The notes under the pieces are model-generated. The model was given only the letters and a program-made list of their open reading frames with translations. It was not told the DNA's origin and made no database searches. Made by a program: the position numbers and the translations under genes. 64,000 nucleotides of DNA, from positions 5,808,001 to 5,872,000 of the forward strand of contig NZ_CP023701.1 in the NCBI RefSeq assembly GCF_008704535.1. Direction: 5' to 3'. This DNA is from Streptomyces subrutilus. GTDB taxonomy: Bacteria; Actinomycetota; Actinomycetes; Streptomycetales; Streptomycetaceae. Position 1 is the first letter of the stretch, and the number at the start of each line of letters is the position of its first letter. This document shows positions 17,824 through 26,066 of this stretch, piece by piece.

Positions 17824-18609
17824 TCAGCATCTGTTTTCGGTCATCCAGGCAAGGGCGTGATCGACGGCTTCCGCGAGCGAGAAGAGCATGGCCGAAGCCC
17901 CTCCCACCAGCCCCTCGCGCACCCGCGAATTCGGGAACGTGCCACCGATCTCCGCGAAATCCCCGTCGTCCAGTACGACGTCCTCGTACGCGATCCACTC
18001 CTTCCCCCGCATCCCCCCCGGAAGGTTCACCTTCACCACACACTCGTACATGCGCAAGGGGGGCTTCGGAATTCGATACTCCGCGAGATGGAAAGCGGTG
18101 CACGAGGAAAACCCCACATTGATCATGAGTACCTGTCCCCCCTCCCGGCACAATGCGCCCAGCGGGGACTCCTCGCCGAGATGGCACGCGGCGGGGTGGC
18201 CGCAGCACAGCCGCGCCGCGTCCGCGCCGAGCGCGGCGAACGAGGTCTGCGGGTGGGCGCTGCGCACCGCGCCCGGCGCCGTGCGCACGGCCTCGGCGAA
18301 GACCCCCGTGCCGTGGCCGGGGGTGACCTGCGGGTCGAAGGCGGGCATCCGGGCCCGGAAGGCCCGCACCTCCTCCCCGGACAGCCCGGCGACGCGCTCC
18401 AGGTGGGCGCTGGAGGTGGTGGAGTTCTGCGGGGTGAACGCCGGCACCACCAGGGTCCCGGCGGGCCCGAGGACCCCGGTCAGGGCCTCCCGCAGCTCCC
18501 CGGCCCGCAGCCCCGTCCCGCGCAGGGCGGTGTGCGCGAGCAGCCGCGCGCCGGGCCGCACCCCCAGGAGCACCAGCTGCTCCGCCAGGGCCGCGGCCCC
18601 CGCGCTCAC
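17824..18609 (-). CDS. AAC(3)-family N-acetyltransferase in the fxs operon
   Basis: 261 aa. The GTG start at 18609 overlaps the fxsB stop in a GTGA arrangement, so translation is coupled. The fold is that of aminoglycoside 3-N-acetyltransferases: LVVPAFTPQNSTTSSAHL, TPGHGTGVFAEAVRTAPGAV, RSAHPQTSFAALG (conserved HPxxSF block with the active-site His), and GEESPLGALCREGGQVLMINVGF (acetyl-CoA side). Classical members acetylate amino groups of 2-deoxystreptamine drugs. Here, between a radical SAM maturase and a TIR protein, the likelier role is acetylation of the modified peptide or a related molecule. That is an inference from coupling. Resistance activity cannot be excluded. Confidence 0.82.
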   Translation of the reverse strand: MSAGAAALAEQLVLLGVRPGARLLAHTALRGTGLRAGELREALTGVLGPAGTLVVPAFTPQNSTTSSAHLERVAGLSGEEVRAFRARMPAFDPQVTPGHGTGVFAEAVRTAPGAVRSAHPQTSFAALGADAARLCCGHPAACHLGEESPLGALCREGGQVLMINVGFSSCTAFHLAEYRIPKPPLRMYECVVKVNLPGGMRGKEWIAYEDVVLDDGDFAEIGGTFPNSRVREGLVGGASAMLFSLAEAVDHALAWMTENRC

Positions 18610-20873
18610 GCGCCGACCGCCTTCAGCTCCCACCGCAGCTCCGCGACCAGCCGCTTGCCGGTGACCGTCAGCTCGGCCGCACCCGCCAGGCGGTCCAGGG
18701 CCCGGTGGATGCGGCCCGAACCGCCCGGCTCCGCGGCCGCGGTGGCCCGCCGGTACGCCTCCACCGCCACCCGCTCGTGCACGTCGGCCAGCAGCCTGGA
18801 CACCGGGACCGGCTCCTCCCGCCACGGCGAGGGGTGCTGCCACGCCCCGTCCAGCGCGTACAGGTCGGCCACCTCGGTCAGCGCCCGCAGCCGGGCCCGC
18901 CGCCGCCCGGTCAGCAGCGCCAGCGCCGTCTCCCGGACCCCCGCCGCGTACGGCACGCCGAGCGCCCCCGGCCCGTGCCGGCCCGCCTCGCCCCAGTCGC
19001 CGGAGCGCGGACCGCCCGCCAGCGGGGTCACCGTGGTCAGCCCGGCCGCCGCCGCCCCGGCGAACTCCGGCACCGCCGACCGCAGCAGCGCCCACGCGCC
19101 GTCCAGCGTGCCCCGCCACTCCTCGGCCTCGCCGGCGCCGAGCCGGAGCCGGGGCGGCCGGGCGAAGCAGTTGCGGTACGGGTCCAGGTCCTCCAGCGCC
19201 ACCGGGGCCGCGTCCGGCCCCGCCGACCAGGTCCGTACGGGCTGCCAGCGCGCGTCGCCCGCCGCCGGGCCGAAGCGGTGCTCGGCGCGGCCGTCCCGTA
19301 CCGCGTAGCCCTCGTCGGTCACCCGCAGCACCGCCCGCCCCTCGGTCCCCGGCGCCCCGAGCCGCAGCAGGCCCAGCGTCGGCAGGTACACCTCGCCGTC
19401 CCGGTAGGCGACGTCGGCCGGCAGGTCCAGCCGGCCCCGCAGCACGGCCGCGGCGGCGAGCGCGGTCAGCCGGCGCGCCGGCTCCCCGGGGTCGGGCCGG
19501 CCGGCGCCGGGCCCGCCGGGCGCGGCGCGGTCCAGGGCCGCCAGGACCCAGGTCCGGGTGAAGGGGTGGTCCAGTACGGCGTCCAGCGCCCCCGCGCCGG
19601 CCTCCCCGGCCCCCTCCACGGCCGCCAGCAGCTCCCAGGCCCGCGCCCAGGCCGGGTCGGGGGCCAGGTCGGCGTGCAGCCGGGCCAGCAGCACCCGGGT
19701 CAGCTCCTCCTGGGACCGGGCCAGTTCGGCGGGGTCGGTGAGGGCGGGAGAGGTCTGCCGGGCGGCGGTGCGGCCCTCGACGCCGTCCACGAGTTCGCGC
19801 AGGTCGGTGCAGTAGACGGAGGGGTTGTCGAAGCCGTTGGCCTCCCGGTACCGGTGGGTGTACAGCCCGCCGCCGCACGAACGTACGACGGGGCACCGGC
19901 GGCACGCACCGCTGACGCCCGCCAGGCCGAGCTGCCGGGCCCGGACACCGGGGTGCGCGGCGACCTGGTCGAAGGTGTGGTCGAAGACGTTGAAGCCGGT
20001 GGCCGCGGCCCCCTCGAAGGCGCTCTTGAGGGAGTCCACCTGCTCCAGCGTCCCGTCGGTCTCCACGACGACGAGGTCGGTGGGGGCCAGGCCCAGGGAC
20101 TCGGTCAGGCTGGGGCCGCCGCCCAGGGTGGACAGGAGGGAGTCGAAGAGCCGCACCGGCACCGGACGGCCGAGCCGCTCCCAGTGGTCGAAGACGCGCA
20201 GGAGCCAGCGCGCGTACGCGTCGGGGGCCCCGTCGGGACGCTCGGGGGGCGTCTGCCAGGTGGCGTGCGGGAGCAGGAAGTCCACCCGCGGGGGCTCCAG
20301 CGCGACGAGCGCGTCGAGGACGGCGACGGGGTCGTTGGCCACGTCCACGGTGCACAGCAGGCCCAGGTACAGGTGGCGGTAGGGCGGGGAGCGCAGCAGG
20401 TCGACGGCGGCCAGGACCAGGGGGTGGCTCGTCCGGCCGTCCGCGAAGCGGCGGTGGCGGTCGTTGGCGGCGCGGTCCCCGTCGAGGGAGACGCCGACGC
20501 GCACGCCGAACTCGGCGAAGAGGTCGAGGTGGCGGGTGTCGAGCCGGAGGCCGTTGGTGTGCACGCGCAGGTCGAGCGCGGCGGTCCCGGCGAGGGCCCG
20601 GGTGAACTCCTCGCACACGAGCCGGAGCCGGTCGGGGCCGGCCAGCAGGGGTTCCCCTCCGTGGAGGATCACCGTGACGGAGGGGAGTGCATGGTCACGG
20701 GCATGTGCGGCGAGCCGCGACGCGGTGTGCGAAACGACCTCGGGGGAGATCACTTTCGGCCGGGCTCGCCAGCTCTGGTCTGCGTGTTCGTAGACGTAGC
20801 AATGATCACAGGCAAGATCGCATCTGCTGTGAACTTTCAGGACGATCTCGCGAAATGCGATCAGGCCGGTCAT
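18606..20873 (-). CDS. fxsB: FxsB radical SAM/SPASM peptide maturase
   Basis: 755 aa. The radical SAM cluster CDLACDHC uses Cys18, Cys22 and Cys25; GGEPL follows near residue 72. A SPASM-type Cys set (GACRRCPVVRSCGGG and VYCTDL, about 320-355) binds auxiliary clusters. The C-terminal half (about 400-755) corresponds to the long FxsB extension, where homologues carry an HExxH motif. Here the position appears as RETAL, so the metal site looks lost. Family knowledge: FxsB-type enzymes are cyclophane-forming maturases that crosslink the Phe ring to the Ser two residues later in the FxSxx end of FxsA. It lies 29 nt after fxsA. Confidence 0.9.
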   Translation of the reverse strand: MTGLIAFREIVLKVHSRCDLACDHCYVYEHADQSWRARPKVISPEVVSHTASRLAAHARDHALPSVTVILHGGEPLLAGPDRLRLVCEEFTRALAGTAALDLRVHTNGLRLDTRHLDLFAEFGVRVGVSLDGDRAANDRHRRFADGRTSHPLVLAAVDLLRSPPYRHLYLGLLCTVDVANDPVAVLDALVALEPPRVDFLLPHATWQTPPERPDGAPDAYARWLLRVFDHWERLGRPVPVRLFDSLLSTLGGGPSLTESLGLAPTDLVVVETDGTLEQVDSLKSAFEGAAATGFNVFDHTFDQVAAHPGVRARQLGLAGVSGACRRCPVVRSCGGGLYTHRYREANGFDNPSVYCTDLRELVDGVEGRTAARQTSPALTDPAELARSQEELTRVLLARLHADLAPDPAWARAWELLAAVEGAGEAGAGALDAVLDHPFTRTWVLAALDRAAPGGPGAGRPDPGEPARRLTALAAAAVLRGRLDLPADVAYRDGEVYLPTLGLLRLGAPGTEGRAVLRVTDEGYAVRDGRAEHRFGPAAGDARWQPVRTWSAGPDAAPVALEDLDPYRNCFARPPRLRLGAGEAEEWRGTLDGAWALLRSAVPEFAGAAAAGLTTVTPLAGGPRSGDWGEAGRHGPGALGVPYAAGVRETALALLTGRRRARLRALTEVADLYALDGAWQHPSPWREEPVPVSRLLADVHERVAVEAYRRATAAAEPGGSGRIHRALDRLAGAAELTVTGKRLVAELRWELKAVGA

Positions 20874-20902
20874 TCCGCCAGTCTAGAGCGCTTACTTCGG
20901 GG

Positions 20903-21067
20903 TCAGAGAGCGGAGTTGAAGGTCGGCGCCTGAACCGAACGACCGGATTCCGCCGGCAGCACGCGGCCCAGTGCCGCCGCCGCGGACGCACTGCGGACGT
21001 CGATCTGGGCGAGCGGGGTCCGGCGGGCCTCTGCCGTGCCGGTCGAGGGGGAAGCGGAAGTGTTCAC
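20903..21067 (-). CDS. fxsA: FxsA, FxSxx-COOH precursor peptide
   Basis: 54-aa peptide (MNTSASPSTGTAEARRTPLA... to the C-terminal QAPTFNSAL). The last five residues, FNSAL, fit the F-x-S-x-x-COOH signature of substrates for the adjacent FxsB. GTG at 21067 is chosen because AAGGA lies seven nt upstream; an in-frame ATG at 21088 would give 61 aa but follows a pyrimidine-rich stretch without a ribosome binding site. The leader contains TPLAQIDVRS, ALGRVLP and GRSVQ, the usual recognition-like region. There is no signal peptide and no Cys. Expected fate: Phe-to-Ser cyclophane formation at the C-terminus. It is the first gene of the minus-strand operon running to the SLATT gene. Confidence 0.85.
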   Translation of the reverse strand: MNTSASPSTGTAEARRTPLAQIDVRSASAAAALGRVLPAESGRSVQAPTFNSAL

Positions 21068-21138
21068 GACACCGTCCTTGGGGGCCATGGGGAATGGGCG
21101 GGGGAATGGCGGCAACGACACGCTGCCGTCAAGCCTGG

Positions 21139-21166
21139 ACTTTACTCGGCCACACCCCATTGGCAA
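21139..21166 (-). promoter_or_regulatory. Candidate promoter of the fxs operon
   Basis: Read on the minus strand, TTGCCA (21166-21161) and TAAAGT (21144-21139) are separated by 16 nt, a fair match to a housekeeping sigma promoter. It lies about 70 nt upstream of the fxsA GTG start. No regulator gene is adjacent. Confidence 0.45.
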
Positions 21167-21308
21167 CCGAGGCATGACGCCTGGTCAAGCGTTCCGGTGA
21201 ATGCCGCGCGCCTTTCACGAGGGGCGTATGCGGCCGTTCGCCGTAAGGCAAGATCCTTTTTCATCGCGGGCGGCGGGGCGGGGGCGCGGACGGGGTGCGG
21301 GCCGTCGC

Positions 21309-22211
21309 TCAGGCCGGCTGCTGTTCGCTCGCCGGGGGCGCGGGCGCCTCGCGCAGCAGCCAGTTCAGTACGTCGGGCAGCGCGCGCAGCGCCGCGAAGT
21401 GGGCGGCGGCCGGGTCGATGGCGGCGGTGGCCCCCGGGATGCGCCGGGCCAGCCAACGGGAGTGGCCGACGGGGGAGAAGACGTCGAGCTCGCCGTGCCA
21501 GATCAGCACCGGACAGCGGATGTCGGCCGGGTCGAAGCCCCAGGGGCGGCTGAAGGCGAGGGCGTCGTCGATCCATCCGTACGCCGAAGTGCGCAGCCCC
21601 TCCTGGTAGTTGCGCAGCAGCATCGAGCGCAGGCCGGCGTCCGCGACGATCGCGCGGTCGCTCGCGGTCAGCTCCCGGCGCAGTTCGTCCAGGAGCCGGC
21701 CGGGGTCCCGGCGGATGCCGGCGGCGCGCGGGATGAGCCGGGCGGCCAGCCCCTCGGGGTCGTCGAAGGCGGTGGAGTACTCCCGCACGTTGGAGTCGGC
21801 CATGCCGGCGAACCAGTCCAGGTCCTCCGCGTCCCAGGGGGCCAGGCCGACCAGGGCGGCCGTCCGGGTGACCCGGTCCGGCAGCAGGGCGGCGCAGGCC
21901 AGGGCGCCGGGGGCGCCGCCGGAGCGGCCGGCGACGGCGAAGGTGTCCAGGCCCAGGGCGTCGGCCACGGCGGCCACGTCCCGGGCCGTGTCGGCGACCG
22001 TGCGGCCGGGGTGGCGGTCGGAGCCCCCGTAGCCGGGCCGGTCGTAGGCGATGAGCTGCATCCTGCGCTGGTAGAGGACCATGCCCCGGGGTGCGGGCCC
22101 CAGGCGGCTGCCGGGCGTGCCGTGGAGCAGGAAGACCGGTCTGCCGCCCGGGTCGCCCCAGCGCTCCACGGTCAGCGCGCGTCCGTCGGCGGTACGCACC
22201 TGATCGCGCAC
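21309..22211 (-). CDS. Alpha/beta-fold hydrolase
   Basis: 300 aa from GTG with GGGAGGGAG upstream. Catalytic elements are in the expected order: oxyanion-loop VFLLHGTPGSR, nucleophile elbow AGRSGGAPGA (Ser), acid in IWHGELDVFSP (Asp), and His in AAAHFAAL. A lid region lies between residues 135 and 215. There is no signal peptide, so it is cytoplasmic. The substrate is unknown; the family includes esterases, epoxide hydrolases and haloperoxidase-like enzymes. It is divergent from adhE and shares its upstream region with the Rex operator, so redox control of this gene too is possible. Confidence 0.8.
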   Translation of the reverse strand: MRDQVRTADGRALTVERWGDPGGRPVFLLHGTPGSRLGPAPRGMVLYQRRMQLIAYDRPGYGGSDRHPGRTVADTARDVAAVADALGLDTFAVAGRSGGAPGALACAALLPDRVTRTAALVGLAPWDAEDLDWFAGMADSNVREYSTAFDDPEGLAARLIPRAAGIRRDPGRLLDELRRELTASDRAIVADAGLRSMLLRNYQEGLRTSAYGWIDDALAFSRPWGFDPADIRCPVLIWHGELDVFSPVGHSRWLARRIPGATAAIDPAAAHFAALRALPDVLNWLLREAPAPPASEQQPA

Positions 22212-22517
22212 GCGCTCCCTCCCTCAGGTCGACGCGGGTCGTCCCGTGATTGTGCGCTCCCGGGGGAGGAGTGCGGTAGGGCGCACTCCGCCGATATTCT
22301 TGTGAAAGTTTTCACAAGCGTACGCGGGACGTTGGTCCTCCGGTATATGTCCTGGTCACATCGGTGATCGAGGGGGAGTGAACGAGCGTGAACGGACCTT
22401 CGGCACCCCGGCTCGGGCCCTTTTCGGCGCCTCGGCTTCCGCTTTCGGGTGTCGAATTGAGGCATCAGGAAAACGCGTCGCCGGGTTCGGGCCGGTCGAA
22501 ATGAAGGAGTTCCTGCC
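22212..22517. other. Intergenic region between the hydrolase gene and adhE
   Basis: A 306-nt divergent region with no gene. It contains the Rex operator (22300-22317) and TATATG at about 22341-22346, a possible -10 element on the plus strand. This leaves a 5' leader of about 170 nt before adhE, for which no structure was assigned. Confidence 0.5.
22300..22317. promoter_or_regulatory. Rex operator upstream of adhE
   Basis: TTGTGAA-AGTT-TTCACAA is an exact match to the Rex consensus TTGTGAAN4TTCACAA. Rex is the actinobacterial NADH/NAD+-sensing repressor: it binds when NAD+ is high and releases when NADH accumulates. The site lies 200 nt upstream of adhE. Confidence 0.9.
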
Positions 22518-25190
22518 ATGCAGGCCAACGAGATGGTGGACGGACTGGTCCAGCGGGCGCTGGGCGCGCTCGGCCGGTTCGAGTCGTTCAACCAGGAGCA
22601 GGTCGACCACATCGTCAAGAAGGCCTCCCTCGCCGCGCTCGGCCGGCACGGAGAGCTCGCGCAGCTCGCCGTGGAGGAGACCGGCCGGGGCCTCTTCGAG
22701 GACAAGGCGGTCAAGAACCTCTTCGCCTGCGAGCACGTCGTGAACTCGATGCGCGGCCTCAAGACGGCGGGCGTCATCCGCCGCGACGAGCTGAACGGCA
22801 TCACCGAGATCGCCGAGCCGGTCGGCGTCGTCTGCGCGATGACCCCGGTCACCAACCCGACCTCGACGACGATCTTCAAGGCGCTCATCGCACTGAAGAC
22901 CCGCAACCCGATCATCTTCGCCTTCCACCCCTCCGCGCAGCACTGCTCCGCCGAGGCCGCCCGCACCGTGCGCGACGCCGCCGTCGCCGCGGGCGCCCCG
23001 GAGGACTGCGTGCAGTGGGTGACCGAGCCCTCGATGGAGGCCACCGGCGCCCTGATGAACCACCCGGGCGTCTCCACCATCCTGGCGACCGGCGGCAACG
23101 CCATGGTCAAGGCCGCGTACTCCTGCGGGAAGCCGGCCCTCGGCGTCGGCGCCGGCAACGTCCCCGCCTACGTCCACAAGAGCGCCAAGCTGGGCCGCGC
23201 GATCCACGACATCGTCCTCTCCAAGGCCTTCGACAACGGCATGATCTGCGCCTCCGAACAGGCCGTCATCCTCGACCGGGAGGTCTACGAGCAGGGCCTC
23301 GCCGAGTTCCGGCGCCTGGGGGCGCACGTGGTGACCGCCGCCGAGAAGACCAAGCTGGAGCAGTTCGTCTTCGGCACGACGGCCTACGCCGCCGACTGCG
23401 CGGACGCCCGGCTGAACCCGGCGGTCGTCGGCAAGTCCCCGCAGTGGATCGCCGAACAGGCCGGGTTCACGGTCCCGGACGGGACCTCGATCCTGCTGGC
23501 CGAGTGCCACGAGGTCGGCGACAGCGAGCCGCTGACCCGCGAGAAGCTCTCCCCGGTGCTGGCCGCCCTGAAGGCCTCGGACACCGAGCACGGCCTCGAA
23601 CTGGCCGCGGCGATGGTCGAGTTCCACGGGCTGGGCCACAGCGCCGCCGTCCACGCCGAGGACGAGGCGCTGGTCGAGGAGTTCGGCCGCAGGGTCAAGG
23701 CGATCCGCGTCATCGCCAACTCGCCCTCCACCTTCGGCGGCATCGGCGACGTCTACAACGCCTTCCTGCCCTCCCTGACCCTCGGCTGCGGCTCCTACGG
23801 CCACAACTCGGTGTCGAACAACGTCACCGCGGTCAACCTGGTCAACGTCAAGCGGATCGGACGCCGCAACAACAACATGCAGTGGTTCAAGGTTCCGCCG
23901 AAGATCTACTTCGAGCGCAACTCCATCCGCTACCTCGGCGAGATGGACGGCATCGGCCGCGTCTCGATCGTCACCGACAGGACGATGGTCGCCCTCGGCT
24001 TCGTGCAGAAGGTCACCGACATCCTCCACGCCCGCGAAGGCGCCGTCGCCGTCCAGGTGATCGACAACGTCGAGCCCAACCCGGAGCTGTCCACCGTGCG
24101 GGCGGGCGCCGCCATGATGCGCGAGTTCCGGCCCGACACGATCATCGGCCTCGGCGGCGGCTCCCCGATGGACGCCGCGAAGATCATGTGGCTGATGTAC
24201 GAGCGCCCCGAGGTGGAGTTCGGGGACGCGAAGGAGAAGTTCTTCGACATCCGCAAGCGCGCCTACACCTTCCCCTCGCTGGGCGGGAAGGCCCGGATGG
24301 TGGCCATCCCGACCACCTCGGGCACCGGCTCCGAGGTCACCCCGTTCGCCGTCATCTCCGACCCGGCCGCGGCCCAGAAGTACCCGCTCGCCGACTACGC
24401 GCTGACCCCGGACGTGGCCATCGTCGACCCGGTCCTGCCGATGGGGCTGCCGCCCACGGTCACCGCGGACTCGGGCTTCGACGCCCTGACACACGCCACC
24501 GAGGCCTACGTCTCCGCGTACTCCAACGACTACACCGACGGGCTCTGCCTCCAGGCGATCAAGCTGATCTTCGAGAACCTCCAGCGCTGCGTCGTCGACG
24601 GGCCGAACGACCCCGAGGCCCGCGAGAAGATGCACAACGCCTCGACCGTCGCGGGCATGGCCTTCGCCAACGCCTTCCTCGGCCTGGTCCACGCCATGGC
24701 GCACACCCTGGGCAACACCTTCAAGGTCGCCCACGGACGCACCAACGCGATCCTGCTGCCCCACGTGATCCGCCACAACGGCACCGTCTCCCACAAGGCC
24801 ACCCCGTGGCCGAAGGCCGAGGTCTACCGGGCCCCGGAGCGGTTCCAGGAGATCGCGAAGATGCTGGACCTGCCGGCCGCCACCCCGGCCGAGGGCGTCG
24901 AGTCCTACGCCCGGGCCGTCGAGGAGCTGCGCACCCGGTGCGGGATCCCGTCCTCCTTCGCCGAGGAGGGAGTGGACGAGGCCGCCTTCGTCGAGGCCCT
25001 CCCGACGCAGGCCATGAACGCCTACGCGGACCAGTGCGCCCCCGCCAACCCGCGGATGCCGATGATCGACGACATGAAGCGGCTGATGCGGCAGGCGTAC
25101 TACGGCACCGCGGAGGGCGCTCCGGCGGAGGTGACCGCCGCGCCGGCGAAGGCCGCGAAGGGGGCCGGGGCCGCCGCGAAGAAGAAGTAG
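22518..25190 (+). CDS. adhE: Bifunctional aldehyde-alcohol dehydrogenase AdhE
   Basis: 890-aa fusion enzyme. ATG at 22518 with AAGGAG upstream. The N-terminal half is a CoA-acylating acetaldehyde dehydrogenase (catalytic Cys in GMICASEQAV near 245). The C-terminal half is an iron-dependent alcohol dehydrogenase (GLGGGSPMDAAK nucleotide loop near 540; metal ligands in DALTHATEAYVS and LVHAMAHTLGNTF...AHGRTNAI). The reaction is acetyl-CoA to acetaldehyde to ethanol with two NADH. Length and order match canonical AdhE, which assembles into spirosomes. The last 25 residues are an Ala/Lys-rich tail not found in enteric AdhE. A perfect Rex site upstream points to induction under oxygen limitation. 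Confidence 0.95.
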   Translation: MQANEMVDGLVQRALGALGRFESFNQEQVDHIVKKASLAALGRHGELAQLAVEETGRGLFEDKAVKNLFACEHVVNSMRGLKTAGVIRRDELNGITEIAEPVGVVCAMTPVTNPTSTTIFKALIALKTRNPIIFAFHPSAQHCSAEAARTVRDAAVAAGAPEDCVQWVTEPSMEATGALMNHPGVSTILATGGNAMVKAAYSCGKPALGVGAGNVPAYVHKSAKLGRAIHDIVLSKAFDNGMICASEQAVILDREVYEQGLAEFRRLGAHVVTAAEKTKLEQFVFGTTAYAADCADARLNPAVVGKSPQWIAEQAGFTVPDGTSILLAECHEVGDSEPLTREKLSPVLAALKASDTEHGLELAAAMVEFHGLGHSAAVHAEDEALVEEFGRRVKAIRVIANSPSTFGGIGDVYNAFLPSLTLGCGSYGHNSVSNNVTAVNLVNVKRIGRRNNNMQWFKVPPKIYFERNSIRYLGEMDGIGRVSIVTDRTMVALGFVQKVTDILHAREGAVAVQVIDNVEPNPELSTVRAGAAMMREFRPDTIIGLGGGSPMDAAKIMWLMYERPEVEFGDAKEKFFDIRKRAYTFPSLGGKARMVAIPTTSGTGSEVTPFAVISDPAAAQKYPLADYALTPDVAIVDPVLPMGLPPTVTADSGFDALTHATEAYVSAYSNDYTDGLCLQAIKLIFENLQRCVVDGPNDPEAREKMHNASTVAGMAFANAFLGLVHAMAHTLGNTFKVAHGRTNAILLPHVIRHNGTVSHKATPWPKAEVYRAPERFQEIAKMLDLPAATPAEGVESYARAVEELRTRCGIPSSFAEEGVDEAAFVEALPTQAMNAYADQCAPANPRMPMIDDMKRLMRQAYYGTAEGAPAEVTAAPAKAAKGAGAAAKKK

Positions 25191-25231
25191 CCGGCAGCCC
25201 GGGCCCGCCCCGGCCCGGCAGACCGGTCAGA

Positions 25232-25264
25232 GGACCCGTCCGGACAGCACGTCCGGGCGGGTCC
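25232..25264. terminator. Terminator hairpin of adhE
   Basis: GGACCCGTCCGGAC and GTCCGGGCGGGTCC form a 14-bp stem with one non-Watson-Crick pair and a 5-nt loop, 42 nt after the adhE stop. Confidence 0.7.
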
Positions 25265-25431
25265 TGGCGTTCCGGCGCGTGCGGGGGGCGTGCGGGTCCG
25301 CGGGTCCTGGCGTTCCGGCGCGTGCGGGGGGCGTGCGGGTCCGCGGGTCCTGGCGTTCCGGCGCGTGCGGAGGGCGTGCGGGTCTGGGGGGGCCTCGCGT
25401 TCCCACGCGTGCGGAGGGCGTGCGGGTCCGC
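25259..25431. repeat. 43-bp tandem repeat, about four copies
   Basis: Units begin at 25259, 25302, 25345 and 25388. The first two are identical over 43 bp (GGGTCCTGGCGTTCCGGCGC plus the following 23 bp); the third differs near its end and the fourth is degenerate with one extra base. The array lies between the convergent adhE and TetR genes and begins inside the adhE terminator. Confidence 0.85.
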
Positions 25432-25463
25432 GCGGGCCGTGTGTGCGGGGCGGCCCGGGCCGC

Positions 25464-26066
25464 TCAGAGGTGCGGGATCAGGGCCGCGGCCGCGGAGCGG
25501 GCCCGTTCCAGGGCGACGGCCCGGTCCGCGCCGCGCTGGCCCAGCACCACGCGGGTGCTCAGCCCGTCCAGCAGGGCCAGCAGCTCCGAGGCCCGGCCCG
25601 GCACGTCCATCGCCGCGAAGCGGCCCTGGGCGACCCCCTTGGCCAGCAGGGCCTCCAGGTCGCGCTGCCAGCCGTCGTCGATCTCCTGCTGGGCGGTGCG
25701 CAGCGGTTCGTTGGAGGCCGTACGTGCCCACAGCTCGATCCACAGGGTCCAGCGCGGGTCCCGGGGGCCGCGCGGCAGGTACAGCTCGGCGAAGAGGGCG
25801 AGCTTGCGGTGCGCGGTGACCCGGCGGCCCATCAACGCCGCCCGCTCCAGGCCGAGTTGGGTCTCGCTCCAGCGCAGCGCCTCCAGCAGCAGCCGGTCCT
25901 TGCTGCCGAAGTAGTACAGGATGTGGCCGCCGCTGGTGCCGAGGCGCTCGGCGAGCGCGGACATCGTGAGCGCCGCGAGCCCGTCCTCGGCGATCGCCGC
26001 CATGGCCTCCTCCAGCATCCGCTCCTGGGCGATCTGCCCGTCGCGCCGCCGCGCCGCTCCCGCCAC
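25464..26066 (-). CDS. TetR-family transcriptional regulator
   Basis: 200 aa from GTG at 26066, preceded by AGGAGGGG. The N-terminal helix-turn-helix is ALTMSALAERLGTSGGHILYYFGSKDRLL (residues about 30-60, with the typical YYFGSK recognition end). The C-terminal domain has WTLWIELWARTASNEPLR, as in PfmR/BetI-like TetR proteins. It is transcribed divergently from the permease-amidohydrolase pair with two palindromes between, so it likely represses that pair, and itself, in answer to the imported substrate. The ligand is unknown. Confidence 0.85.
   Translation of the reverse strand: MAGAARRRDGQIAQERMLEEAMAAIAEDGLAALTMSALAERLGTSGGHILYYFGSKDRLLLEALRWSETQLGLERAALMGRRVTAHRKLALFAELYLPRGPRDPRWTLWIELWARTASNEPLRTAQQEIDDGWQRDLEALLAKGVAQGRFAAMDVPGRASELLALLDGLSTRVVLGQRGADRAVALERARSAAAALIPHL

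Noticed and set aside
17824..18609. Clinical-type aminoglycoside resistance gene
   Set aside because: The fold matches AAC(3), but tight coupling to fxsB and fxsC makes a role in the peptide system likelier; resistance is not claimed.
10912..22211. Integrated mobile element or prophage
   Set aside because: No integrase, transposase, tRNA attachment site or flanking direct repeat was found, although the locus looks accessory.
22356..24794. Long minus-strand open frame opposite adhE
   Set aside because: Antisense artefact of GC-rich codon bias; adhE motifs are complete on the plus strand.
25259..25431. CRISPR array
   Set aside because: The 43-bp units are contiguous with no spacers, and no cas gene is near.
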